64,000 nt of DNA from Gordius sp. MW1. Lineage: Eukaryota > Nematomorpha > Gordioida > Gordea > Gordiidae. Location of the stretch: positions 3,906,001 to 3,970,000 of the forward strand of contig OZ038529.1 of assembly GCA_964036665.1 (NCBI GenBank). The letters run 5' to 3'. The notes below the pieces were generated by a model. It was not told where the DNA came from. It did no database searches and saw only the letters and a list, made by a program, of their open reading frames with translations. Every line of letters begins with the position of its first letter. The stretch's first letter is position 1. The translations under genes were made by a program, and so were the position numbers. Shown one piece after another: positions 11,346 through 21,960 of this stretch.

Positions 11346-11751
11346 CCAAGCGGATTTTGTTGGCTTTATTTGATTGGTTTAATTTTAAGAAAGTGGGGGC
11401 ATGTTTAGTAATGCCCTAGTGAGGAGCAACATATTTTCTAAAAATATCACCTTTAGATATATACGCTACAATCTTTATGACTCAAAACCCTCCCAACTCG
11501 TTTTTTAGTTGTGCATAATTGTTCAAAAACCTAAAATGGAATTTTTTTAATTTTAACTCTTCCTGTCCTCCAAGCAATCCCCTGCCATTTTGTAATATAT
11601 ATTCAACTAAAAGATATCTAAAGCGTTAGTAATTTTCTGCAAATTTTATCTAAAGACTCATGGCTTTCGCTTGTTACTTCTGTTTAACTTAATCTACAAT
11701 TTATATTAATTTTTAAACAAACTCCAATCTTTTAATGATTAAAATAATTAG
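11346..11751. other. Non-coding sequence upstream of the first recognised FAS1-gene exon
   Basis: No signal-peptide exon or promoter could be recognised. The true 5' end of the EMI/FAS1 gene is therefore unplaced, here or further upstream. Confidence 0.4.
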
Positions 11752-11940
11752 ACCTAACGTATGTAACGAGACCATAACAATTAAGGCCAAAAAATTATTG
11801 GAAGATTGTAATCAATATCTCAAGGATTATATCGATGATAGAGATATGGGAATCGAATGGCCTAAAACAGCTAGGTCTATCATGCCAGGGGTAAGTCAAC
11901 GGTGCAGCCGGGTCAGAAAATATTTCCAATGTCACACTGA
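11752..11940 (+). CDS. EMI/FAS1 gene exon a: start of the EMI region
   Basis: Acceptor AATAATTAG precedes the exon; frame reads PNVCNETITIKAKKLLEDC and later QRCSRVRKYFQCHT. NVC near the start is typical of the first EMI cysteine in TGFBI-like proteins. The donor used here is GA|GTAATA (phase 2), which fits the next exon. A stronger-looking GTAAGT at 11891 would give phase 0 and not fit. The spacing of cysteines is longer than in vertebrate EMI domains. Confidence 0.6.
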
Positions 11941-14900
11941 GTAATAGTTTAAATTATTATAGATTTATTATATTAATTGATTCAAATTTTTATTGTTTTC
12001 TAAATATTATTTGGAAGTGAAATAGGCACTTTATTTGTATTATTTTTTGCTAATTTGACTTTAATATTAAAGTATTTCAAGTTGAGTGACTTAATAAAAC
12101 ATTCTTTTTCAATAAAGTTCATTAACATCGATTCATTTTAAAACTTAATTTTAGAAAAAATGACCATTGTTGGGAAAATGAAACATTAAGCATATATGAT
12201 TGCTGTTATGGGTTTGCTCAAAAATCTGGACAAAAAGGCTGCACTAAACGTAAAAATTATTTTATTACTTCCCTAATTTTTAAATTATTAATTCAAATGT
12301 GATTTCAGTTTTAAAAAAAAACATGCATGATATACACATATAGATTAGTATAACTTCATGTATTTTTGTCATTTTTAATATACAAATATTTTGATGTATT
12401 TGGCTGACCTTTAGAATTGAGCTTGCAAACCATGGTGGATACTCTTAAAAAGAAAAAACTGAATTATTTCATAAAGAATAACATCACCCAGGCTTTACTT
12501 ATGGGAACGGATGCCATTACACTATTACTACCAAGAAAAAAGGGTTTCCAAAATTTGATCGTAATAACTTATAAATTCGCAAAATTAAAAAAAACGTTTA
12601 AAACTAAAATTCAATGGTTTGAAATTAAATTGCTTAAAATTTGATATAATATTGAATAGAACCACTCTTTGGCCCACGGTTATAGTATAGAAGATATTTA
12701 CATCGCGCACAAGTTGCACGGGTTGGTCCCTAGAAGCCATATGTTGCAAAACAAAATATTTCCAACCAACAGTTCTAGTGTTCCAGATATCAGGATCAAT
12801 TATTACACGGTTTGTCTATAAGATTATATATTTTCTTAAAACTAATTGTCTCTATGAAATCGTAAAGTTTTTATGTTTTCATATTGCGTTTTTGTCTTTA
12901 AACCTGTTATTTTTAACGTACCGTAAAATAAAGTTTGTAAATTCTTTTAAAATTTACACTAATCGCATAAAATCTTAAAGTTTTACATTAATATAAATTT
13001 TGTGTTATGTTTTAAGTGTTTTCTTTGGCTATTTTTGATATACCCAATGTGCAATGGTTTGTGTGAGTTGAATGGGTTTATTAACACAGCGATTATTTTC
13101 AAAAATTAACAAAATTTACTGAAAATTAATTGATAATGTTTAAATTATAGGGACAAAATCAGAGGTTATGGACGGCAAATTGCGTTCCCTTGAATCAAGG
13201 TCCAGATATTAAAACAAATCAAGGATTAATCATAAAACTAGATGGAGCCCTTCCTTTAAAACCCATTAACGAAACAGCATATCAATTCTTAGCTAGAAAA
13301 AGAAAATATTCTATCATGCTAAAGAGTTATTTTAAATAAAATCAAAAATAAACTATTTTTATTATAAAATAATGAATATCGTTTTGCTTAGAATTGAAGG
13401 CGGCCGGATATGAAGCAACGCTGAAAGATTTCAAAGCTTATAACACATATCTCATACCCACTAATCGCGCTTTTAAGAAACTCAAGGGAAAATATGGGCT
13501 AAATCAAATAAACAACACTTGTGCTTCTAGTAAATTTTCTTGATAATAATACTATTTCGATATGTGTATTAGAGACCTGCACGGCCCCGGCCCGGCCCGC
13601 GAAAAATAAAACAACGGACCGGGCCTGGAAGGGCCGATATATAACATAACGGGCTCGGGCCGGGCCTAATTATACGTAAGGCCCGTTAAAAGCCCGTTAA
13701 AAAATTAATTAGACTTAGTATAAAAGAAGGTGTTTTTGTAATATTCTAATTTGTAATTATTTTATGTATATTAAATTAACAAGGAAAGTTAAATTTTGTT
13801 TCCATCCTAGTTCATTAATGCATCAATAGCTCAACACGCATTGTAAATGTTAAAGATAATTTATACACGTGATCCCATGGGGGAGCCACTTTGAATTGGA
13901 GGGGGGCAGTTAGGGCAAAAAATGTTTTTTTTATCAGGAATTTTTGAATTTGGAGGGGGCAGCTGCCCACATTTGCCTCCCCATTTATACCCTAGCAATA
14001 TTGAGTGAATTAATTTAATATTATTTAAAAGCATTTGTATTAATTGCTATGCAATTTATGGGCTCTCTTTTGGTTATCCGAACTTGGAATTTTTCAATAA
14101 TTGCCGTGGAAACTTATACGGGTTTTTAATGGCGTGGACTTATGCCTCTGTGAAAGACTTTTATTTAGCTGACCGCTGATTGGCTTTACTTTTTTCGACC
14201 TCGCCTAAGCTCAAATTCTATTATTGTTTTTGTGCCTGACTGATTACCCTTATTAATAAACTTTTTTTTGGCAATTTGTCTGGGTTGTTAGTTTATAACG
14301 GACGAATGCGAAACTGGCTAAATAATTCCCTGCAAATTCATACTGACCGTTGCTAACTTCTAATTTATCTGACCCCGGCCAAAGCCAAAATTTATATACT
14401 CATTACCATTAAAAAACGTAAAAACAAATTCTAAAATTTATTTTTTCTAGTTATTTTTATCACTGTTTTTTTCATTTTATATCAATAACCCAATTATTTA
14501 ATTGTGGAAAAGCAAAGAAGCTAAGTAGTTTTATTAAAACATTATAACCTTAAATAAGGGTTTTAAAAGTTTATTTGGCTTATATGGTTTTATGTATCCG
14601 CCATTTGTAAAATTTTTTCCATGTAGGTCGTTTTAAAAGATAGAAGAACTCGAGTGATTGGGAATTACCGATTTTTTCTTTTAAAACTATTCTTATTAAC
14701 ATTTTTAACATAAACATATTGTTTGCCATATCGATACAAAAATTAAACAAATAAATAAAAATAAAAAAATTTTACGGGCCCGGGCCGGGCTCGGGCTTTG
14801 TATAAAATTAGCGGGCCGGGCCCGGGCTTATAATTTGATATTTTGACGGGCCCGGGCCGGGCTTTTAAATTTTTATTACGGGCGGGCCGACTGACCTAAA

Positions 14901-17900
14901 CAGGCCCGTTGCAGGTCTCTAATGTGTATAAAAGCTTTTCATGGACAAATTCTTGTTATCATGGGCGTAGCCAGCATTGGGATTAGAGGGGGGCAATAAT
15001 GATTTAGGGAGGGGAAAATGGTAATTTTAGCCATATTTTTAATAAATTTCAACAATTTTTTGGATTTAAAGGGGGGCAGCCGCCCTTCCCTGCCCCCCCC
15101 CCTTGGCTACACCCATGCTTGTTATATAAATATTTAAAGTGTTCATCAAAGTATTTGTGCCTTTCTGTTTTTTTTTAAACCTAAGTGTAACTAAATTTTT
15201 GCCTATGCTTAGCGTTTTTAAATGATTATTAACTTTAAAATCTCAATATGTATATATATGTATATATCTCGGGCCTTCGGCCCTCGTGGGAAGGGGGAGG
15301 GGGGAAAGGGGAACGAAACTTATCTATTCTCCGTATAAATGTAGCATATTTGCTATGCAATTTATGGGGGAGAAAGGTGGGAAGGGGCGAGAATGCCTAT
15401 AGGGGGGTATAAAATGCAAAATGATTAGTTAATTCTTTATACAAATATTAAGTTTAATTTATGTAAAACTTGCTATAAAACATTAATTAAATACTTTATT
15501 TATTGAGGAATAGGTTTTCTTTCATTCATTCTTATTTATCAACTTCTAAATTAATCAAAATGACGAAAGGAACGCAAATAGAGGGTATGACCTTGCAAAA
15601 GCTAATTTCCAATCAGACCTTGGCCATTGGTCATTTTTGCTAATGGTTAGCAGACAATCAAATAACAAATAATCTAAAAAAATCGATTTTAAGCTCACTT
15701 TGGCCAGTGGTCCTTTTTTTTTATTTGTCAGTAGCCAGCAAAAAGCGAAATAGCCTATATTTAAAATATAGAAAAAAAAATCGATTTATACTTTGGCCAA
15801 TGGTCATTTTTTTCAATGGTCAGTAGCCAGGACACGGTTAAAAAGTCATATTATCAATGGTATTAACAAGAACAATATATTAATTTATTAAATTTTTCTT
15901 TGCTTTTTCCGGGTATCGATCCAGCAATTAAGATACATGTTAGACGGACAACGGACGGACGGACAAATGGATAACAAAAAGCGAGACCATAAATTGCATA
16001 GCAATTAATTAAACATACAGGATGATTTATCATGATACTCTCCCCTTTATAATTAATATAATTAATGTCTTCATGCAGCACAGCACTAACTAATAAATAA
16101 TCAGGCCTTAAACATACAAATAAATGAAGACATGTTGTCATGGACGTAGAGGCCCTTCTACGGGAGGGCAGAGGGTAATTTTAATGTTAACCTAATATAC
16201 CAATACAAAAACGAAAAAAAAATTTCGAATTACAATTTGGCCAATGGTCATTTTTTCATTGGTCAGTAGCCTGCGGACAGCCAAAAAGTCATATTATCAA
16301 TGGTATTAACAAGACCAATATATTAATTTAATTTAAAAAAAATTTGTCCTCTCCGGGTATCGAACCAGCAAGTCAGAACGTTATAAATCATAACGATGGA
16401 GGACCATGGGTGTATGATTCGGATATAATAAACTATATCAATTTTTCTAATTTAAGGCTGAGAAATGTTTTAAAATCAATGCGAAAATTATTGATGACAC
16501 GAATTTTAGCAATAAAACATTATTGATTTTGGACCACTTTGGGTAGAGTGATAGTTAATAATGTAAAGCAACTTTAAAGCTTAATGCCAAATATATATTT
16601 TAAATTATTAATTAATTAATAAATTAAAAAACAATCTTTCTTAAACACCATAAATAAGATATGCAAAATATCGTGCAACCCCCCCCCCCCCATCCCTCTA
16701 GGCAAGGATATATTACCCCGTGGAAAAAGCTATTATTGATTTTATAGGGAGCGGGAGAGGGGAGAGAGGTTATTAAAAGTATCTTCATTAAAATCTTAAC
16801 AAACCCGCAATTTATTAATTATTTTCAAATATAAGATATTAAAATGGCATTTTAAAATCGTTAATAATTTAAAATATATCAATTAATACATTTTAACATG
16901 GGCGTAGCCAGGATTGGAACTAGAGAGGGGGGGGGGCAATAATGAATAGGGGCAAAAAATAACTTTTTGAAAAGTTACTTATAACTATTTATTAAATATT
17001 AACTAATTTTTGGATTAAAATGGGGGCAGCCGCTCCTTCCTGCCCCCCCCCTGGCTAGGCCCATGCATTTTAGAAGCATATTTTTTTGATAAATTACATA
17101 TTATATTTTTATGGAATTTAAATTGATTTGTTATTGACATATTACAAGGAAACGAAAAATGTTTACCTTTTGTAACTAAGGGTTCTGCTCATAAATTTCT
17201 TTTATAACACATTAGATGCCGCCCTAATCAACGAAATAAATACAATTTGGCCAATGGTCATTTTTTTCATTGGTCAGTACCAAGAGACGGTTTATAAATA
17301 CATAAGAGTCAAAAGAATAAAAAAAATGTTGATTCACACTTTTACCAATGGTCATTTTTTTCCATTGGTCAGTAGCCAGCGGACGGCCAAAAAGTAACAT
17401 TATCAATGGTATTAACAGGAACAATTTATTAATTTAATTAAAAAAAAATAAAAATTTTGCCCTCCGGGTATCGAACCAGCAATTAAGAATTTGCTTTCGC
17501 CAGGATTCGAACCCACATCAGGAGAGGCATAGGCTTTTGTAGGGGGGGGGCACAGGGACCCATATCATTACAGGCATAGGCCCTTCTACGGGAGGGCATA
17601 GGGTAATTATCAAAGTTAACCTAATATACCAATTCAAAAACAAAACAAAAATTTCGAATCACTTGGCCAATGGTCATTTTTTTTAAATTGGTTAGTAGCC
17701 AGCGGACGGTTAAAAAGTCATATTATCAATGGTATTAACAAGAACAAAATATTAATTTAATTTAAAAAAAATTTGTCCTCTCCGGGTATTGAACCAGCAA
17801 GTCAGAAAGTTGGAAGACGGAGTCAGAACGTTGGAGGACGGACGGACGGACAACAAAAAGTGAGCTTATAAATTGCATAGCAATTAATATGTGGTATCCT

Positions 17901-20900
17901 CGCCCCCCCCCCCCTTACGTGTGCGTTATCTCTATCTATACAGATCACGCAGACTGATGATATGTAATAAAAATCGATAGTTCATACATTTCTCCCCACC
18001 CCTCACACACATACACATGTACGCTTCATTTTTTACTCCTATTTTGGCTGATTAACGATTTTTATCGCCTCTAAGATATAAATAGTTAAAACGATTTTTA
18101 TTGTTTTCGCCAGAAAAAACTGGCACATAAAATAAAAAATAATAATAATCTTCCCCCTCTACGAGCGATATAAAAAGAATGAAATGTGATTCGAATTTAA
18201 AGAAATTTATATATACACGTGAACCATTATAATATATTATTTATCGTTTGTTGATTAATATCGTTAAATAAATCCTTTAAGTACTTAAAAATATGATTTA
18301 CCGAAATTTATTTTATTATTCTTAAAATCCATTAAAAATTTTTTTCACTAATTGTATAGTTTTTAACTAATTCTCGAAATAAATCCTCCGCTCATTTTAC
18401 TTATAATATTCTTCCACCCCCCCCCCCCCCCCAGCACTTATAATTTGTTTACTAGAAAAATTAAAATTATTTTGGTTATTAGTGACCACCAAACACCACG
18501 TTTTGGGAAAATGGGTTTGCCCTAATATTTTTGATCAAAATACGAATCTGGTGGCTCAAGATAACACTCCAGTTACATTTAAACCCATGGAAGGTAGAAC
18601 TAATCAAATTTTGGTTGGACAAACAAAAGTTAAAGCTACCAAAATGACAACTAATGCCCATCTCATATTAATCGAAGAAGTCATTTTCTCCCAAAAAAGT
18701 TTTTAATAATTTACTAATATTATAGATTAAACTCAATTGTTTTGCTAATATTCAAATTCAAAATTTGTTTTAAGTTAATTTTTGTAATATACAAGGTTAG
18801 CACAAAGACCTAAACTATGGATATTCAAATATTTCTCTAAAACTGAAAATTAAATTTATTTAACTCTAGTAGTGGGTTCTTGTGAATTGTTTAGATTAGT
18901 TAATAGTTGTTATATTTCTTGCTGATTTCTACTATAATAAATTTATAATGGCACATAGTTGAAATACAAATTACAAAATCAAACAATTTTAATTATACTT
19001 AATTAAGCCATATATATTTTTTTAAACATTTTATTGATATATTCCTTAGCCGTTCCTTTTATGGTTAAAATTGCTAATGAGCCAAATGCAAGTGAATTCC
19101 TAAAATTGGTACGAAGGGCTCAAAATAACATATCAAATGGCACTTACACCTTTACACCTAATCAAAATGAATTAATTGTCATCTTGGTTCCTCAAAATAC
19201 AGCAATCAATGTATTGTTTTCCAAAAATATTTTTAATTATAATGAAATTTTTAATATTAATATTATAAATTTAACTATGCTAATTTTCTTATATTTATCA
19301 CGCTTTACAATTTGTTAATATCCTTGTTTTGGTCAGCTCTTTATTCATCCGACACCATTTTTCGCTAACCTAATTTTTATATTAATTAACTATAATTTGT
19401 AACGATATTGGATTGAATTTGCTAAATGTAACTTTACTCTTGTAAAATACTTTCTAGCTCTTATAATAATCCTCATTTACTTTATAGGCCCTTGACGCCC
19501 TAACAACGTCAAAATTGTCAAATAATATGACATACCTTCAACAATTTCTAGAAAATCACATAATACATGCCAAGAGTTGGGACAATATTATGAAGAAATT
19601 AGATTGGCATGATAAAGAAAAGCACTGCAAATTAGAAAAGGTTTCAAATTTTTTAAATACAATGCTACTTGTTAATTGATGCTAAGCCTTACAGGGATCA
19701 TCCAATCCGGCCCAAAAAACAAATCGGGCTGAGCCCAAATTAAAAATAAATTAAAGTTTTAGCCTATGGCTCCGTTCATTTGCGAAGATCCGAGCCTAAT
19801 CGTTTCGTAAATTAACCCAACTCAATTTAAAAGACACTAAGCCCATACTCGCTGTCTTTAATCATTTTTTGTTCAAAATTTTGAGATTTTATTCTTGTTT
19901 TAAATTAAGACATACCTGCATGCTTTAGTATGCATAAATTTGTTATTGAAACTTCATAAAATAATATAGGTAAATAAATTAAAAAGAAATGACTTTAAGG
20001 GTTAGATAAAAATTTATCATCCATATAGTTTAATTCATGCATTTAAAAATGTTGATAATTCCTCATAACAAGAATACTTGTTTTTAAATACTACTTATTG
20101 TAGCAATAAACTTTATTTTGATATTTTAAAGTAAAATAAATTTTACTTCTTAAATGTTGCAACATAGATAAATTGTTAAACCGTGAGGCCAAATAAGGAA
20201 AAAAATATATTTCGAGGACGGGTCGGGCTCGGATAAATTTATATGTCGGGCTTGGGCCAATTAGAGATCGATCTGATATATATAATTAATTATGTTGTAT
20301 AAAAAGCTAATTTGCAAACTTGATTTTAAAGGTTTATCGACACGATCGCCACAATTGCATAAGGGACTTTAAAGCTGGAAGTTATTTTTGTGGTGGAAAA
20401 TATGTCTTCATCAACGAGGTTTATTCTTATTTACGAATATTCGCTTTACAAATAATTTATCATGATTATATTTTAATTGGGAAAATTTTTAAAACACATT
20501 TTCCTCTGAAATTTTTTTGACTCTTTAAAGCTAAATTACAATTTTAAGCAAACTACAGTGGAAAAAAACTTTATATGCTTCTCATTTGTCTACTGCTATA
20601 ATCTTTAATATGCCAAGCATAAGAAATCTGCCCTCAAATATTTGGATATTTTTAAATTTTACCATGATTTTTTAATTTTTTTGTCAGATTTATAAAACTT
20701 TTTACTGGTAAAAATATTGACATTGTCTAAAATAGAGTCGCTCACTCGAGCTTGTAGCTTAAGTTTACATTTTGACCCCGATTTGATCATTCTAATGCAT
20801 CTGTGTCTAAACTAAGCATAAAAACCTCAAGATGCTCGACATTTAATTTATTGTTCAATAGTTATAAATAAGGCATTATTGTTTTTTTTTAAATTTAAGA

Positions 20901-21235
20901 CCATGAAACCGATGGAGAAAGGACTCATTCAAATACTGGAAGAATTAAATAATCCCAATACTAGCCTATTTTTAAATCTTCTGAAAGCTTCCCACATTCA
21001 ATGGGACCCCAGTCAAACCTATACAATTAGGGTGCCTACAAACAATAATTTAGCCCCTTTAATTGAACCATACGGGATGAATTTCACTACCATCAACAAT
21101 AAAACACTCGACGATATCATTAAAAGACATGTCCTAGCTGGGGGTAACATTTATTTTAAAAATTGTTATCTTGCTTCAAATCAATTCAATTTTGGTCTAT
21201 ATTTGGGCTTTATGAATAATAATCAATTTGCAATG
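11752..21235 (+). CDS. TGFBI/periostin-like protein: EMI domain plus four FAS1 domains (11 exons, incomplete)
   Basis: Exons join in consistent phase to give an EMI-type cysteine module (IYDCCYGF and GCTK) and then four fasciclin (FAS1) domains, the order known from vertebrate TGFBI and periostin, which are secreted matrix and adhesion proteins. Exons: 11752-11940, 12155-12249, 12415-12560, 12686-12809, 13151-13325, 13392-13520, 18483-18698, 19050-19210, 19488-19640, 20332-20418, 20900-21235. Junction phases agree at every boundary except 12560/12686. Recognisable FAS1 features are AAGYEATLKDF, YLIPTNRAF, TLDDIIKRHVL and TTNAHLILI. The signal peptide and the second half of the fourth FAS1 domain were not found. 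Several donors are weak (GTTATT, GTTTTT, GTTTCA). The 5-kb intron 13521-18482 is filled with mobile elements. Calcium-independent cell or matrix binding is inferred from family only. Confidence 0.8.
12155..12249 (+). CDS. EMI/FAS1 gene exon b: C-terminal half of the EMI domain
   Basis: Phase 2 in, phase 1 out, between TTTTAG and GTAAAA. Encodes NDHCWENETLSIYDCCYGFA then QKSGQKGCTK. The double cysteine followed by G, aromatic residue and a later GC matches the end of EMI domains in TGFBI and periostin. Confidence 0.75.
12415..12560 (+). CDS. EMI/FAS1 gene exon c: first FAS1 domain, N-terminal part
   Basis: Phase 1 in after CCTTTAG. Encodes LQTMVDTLKKKKLNYFIKNN and then AITLLLPRKKGFQNL, aligning with the FAS1 H1 region (TLFAPTNxAF in other proteins). 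The donor is uncertain: GTAATA at 12561 gives phase 0, while GTTTAA at 12596 gives phase 2 and would fit an acceptor at 12685. Confidence 0.65.
12686..12809 (+). CDS. EMI/FAS1 gene exon d: first FAS1 domain, middle
   Basis: Encodes IEDIYIAHKLHGLVPRSHML, then NKIFPTNSSSVPDIRINYYT. The (E)DIYIAHKLHG stretch corresponds to the conserved Leu-x-x-His motif of FAS1. Ends at ACG|GTTTGT in phase 0. The start may be 12686 or 12691 depending on which acceptor is used. Confidence 0.6.
13151..13325 (+). CDS. EMI/FAS1 gene exon e: end of FAS1-1 and start of FAS1-2
   Basis: Phase 0 in after AATTATAG, phase 1 out at AAAGA|GTTATT. Encodes LWTANCVPLNQGPDIKTNQG then LIIKLDGALPL, the D-I-x-x-N-G/Q and strand segment that closes a FAS1 domain, then AYQFLARKRKYSIMLK, the first helix of the next one. 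Confidence 0.75.
13392..13520 (+). CDS. EMI/FAS1 gene exon f: FAS1-2, H1 region
   Basis: Phase 1-1, 129 nt, between GCTTAG and GTGCTT. Encodes KLKAAGYEATLKDFKAYNTY followed by LIPTNRAFKKLKGKYGL. This is a close match to the FAS1 pattern LLKAAGL..TL...TVFAPTNxAF. Confidence 0.85.
13570..14921. mobile_element. Non-autonomous hAT element with GC-rich ends, copy 2 (inside an intron)
   Basis: Ends TAGAGACCTGCA and TGCAGGTCTCTA are inverted repeats with adjoining GGCCCG-rich blocks. A perfect 8-bp duplication ATGTGTAT flanks it (13562-13569 and 14922-14929). It is the inverted relative of 7456-8441. A CATGGGCGTAGCC-type remnant (about 13876-13980) and a Helentron-like terminus at about 14036 are nested inside. 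No open frame of note. Confidence 0.85.
14960..15117. mobile_element. MITE of the CATGGGCGTAGCCAG family with perfect 8-bp duplication
   Basis: Starts CATGGGCGTAGCCAGCATT and ends GGCTACACCCATG, flanked by CTTGTTAT on both sides. The 8-bp duplication places this widespread family with hAT-type elements. Confidence 0.85.
15268..16008 (-). mobile_element. Helentron-like non-autonomous element (copy 2), complete, 741 bp
   Basis: Left edge CTCGGGCCTTCGGCCCTCG (stem GGGCC/GGCCC). Inside it at 15350-15368 lies TTGCTATGCAATTTATGGG, the inverted partner of the right-edge ATAAATTGCATAGCAATT. The core has three hairpin modules (15600-15870) and a degenerate tRNA-like segment. Same architecture as copies 4 and 5. 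Confidence 0.7.
16142..17886 (-). mobile_element. Helentron-like non-autonomous element (copy 3), missing the hairpin end
   Basis: The right edge reads TATAAATTGCATAGCAATTA. The core contains hairpin modules near 16220, 17240 and 17650, and tandem copies of a block beginning near GAGGCCCTTCTACGGGAGGG (16149, 17584). tRNA B-box-like GGATTCGAACCC and GGTATCGAACC occur several times. The CTCGGGCC hairpin end is not visible; the left boundary is approximate. A MITE (16897-17065) is nested in it. Confidence 0.5.
16897..17065. mobile_element. MITE of the CATGGGCGTAGCCAG family
   Basis: Starts CATGGGCGTAGCCAGGATT, ends CTGGCTAGGCCCATG. Flanking octamers CATTTTAA and CATTTTAG differ at one position, an almost intact 8-bp duplication. 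Confidence 0.8.
17890..18470. other. Intron remainder with C-rich tracts
   Basis: No gene or recognised element. Contains C-runs (17906-17915 and 18416-18432) and AT-rich sequence leading to the acceptor of the next FAS1 exon. Confidence 0.5.
18483..18698 (+). CDS. EMI/FAS1 gene exon g: FAS1-2, C-terminal half
   Basis: Phase 1-1, 216 nt, between GGTTATTAG and GTTTTT. Encodes TTKHHVLGKWVCPNIFDQNT, then PVTFKPMEGRTNQILVGQTK and ATKMTTNAHLILIEEVIF. It continues directly from exon f across the transposon-filled intron: the His of KHHVLG and the strand ILVGQTKV and TTNAHLILIEEV are the expected second half of FAS1. Confidence 0.85.
19050..19210 (+). CDS. EMI/FAS1 gene exon h: FAS1-3, first part
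   Basis: Phase 1 in after TTCCTTAG, phase 0 out at AAT|GTATTG. Encodes IANEPNASEFLKLVRRAQNN, then NELIVILVPQNTAIN, matching the FAS1 first helix and the P-x-N-x-A-h motif. Readthrough past the donor gives residues that do not resemble FAS1. Confidence 0.75.
19488..19640 (+). CDS. EMI/FAS1 gene exon i: FAS1-3, middle
   Basis: Phase 0-0, 153 nt, between TTTATAG and GTTTCA. Encodes ALDALTTSKLSNNMTYLQQF then LENHIIHAKSWDNIMKKL. YLQQFLENHII corresponds to the conserved L-x-x-h-h-x-x-H segment. Confidence 0.75.
19692..20275. mobile_element. Possible GC-ended hAT-like element in an intron
   Basis: GGCCC/GGGCC-rich blocks lie at both ends (19710-19740 and 20215-20260) around an AT-rich interior, as in the elements at 7456 and 13570. 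The ends CAGGGATC and GATCGATCTG are only roughly inverted and no target duplication is visible, so the call is weak. Confidence 0.35.
20332..20418 (+). CDS. EMI/FAS1 gene exon j: FAS1-3, end
   Basis: Phase 0-0, 87 nt, between TTTTAAAG and GTTTAT. Encodes HNCIRDFKAGSYFCGGKYVF followed by INE, consistent with the last strands of a FAS1 domain. Confidence 0.65.
20900..21235 (+). CDS. EMI/FAS1 gene exon k: FAS1-4, N-terminal two thirds
   Basis: Phase 0-0, 336 nt, after AAATTTAAG, ending at ATG|GTCAAA. Encodes PMEKGLIQILEELNNPNTSL, LFLNLLKASHIQWDPSQTYT, IRVPTNNNLAPLIEP and NKTLDDIIKRHVLAGGNIYF. This carries the H1 motif and the conserved His of FAS1. The closing strands of the domain are absent; the next exon could not be located in the following 700 bp before the Helitron. 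Confidence 0.85.
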
Positions 21236-21960
21236 GTCAAATATTTTTTATTTATTGAGTGTTTATCCCTGACTGCTTTTTTGTTTTGATTTAAAATTGC
21301 TTCTACGATTTATATAGAGAACCCTATCTTACTTCATTAGTAATTCTGTTTGGCAATAGTGAATTTATGAAGTTATTAGCTATTTTATAACCTATAATTT
21401 ATAATAATAACAAATATTTCCTTTAATAAATATTAGCTATCTTTAATTAGGAATAACACAATATCATAGATGTTCTAAGCCCTCGAATATATTTGACTTT
21501 ATTCCATAATTACGTTTTATCGGTCTTAAATCCATAATTCTACATAGTATTTAACAAAAGAAACTAATAATATGCATAATGGTTTGGGAAAAGACCTATA
21601 AATGGCGATTGTTTACTAAATACTTATAAAATGAATCAACATTAACTTTTATAGATATTACGTTAATTTCAAATAACTAAATACATTTGCAAATGTTAGA
21701 TATTTACTAATATTGTATATGGCATTAATATAATTTTAGAATTTATGGCTTTTATAGTGAAGATTATAGAACTTGAATTGTAGATTCTTTATAAATTTAT
21801 GTCATATGAAAAGATTTTTGTAATCTATTATATTGTGGATTAGAGAAAGATTATTTAAACAATTTTGCTCAAAAAATTTTTTAAGCTACAAATACGACTT
21901 AAACATTTGAAAAAAATAGTTACGCACCTTAATTAGTCTATGATTATCGTATACATATAT
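21236..21960. other. AT-rich sequence downstream of exon k
   Basis: No exon or element could be supported. It is either intron or, less likely, 3' untranslated and intergenic sequence. Confidence 0.45.
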
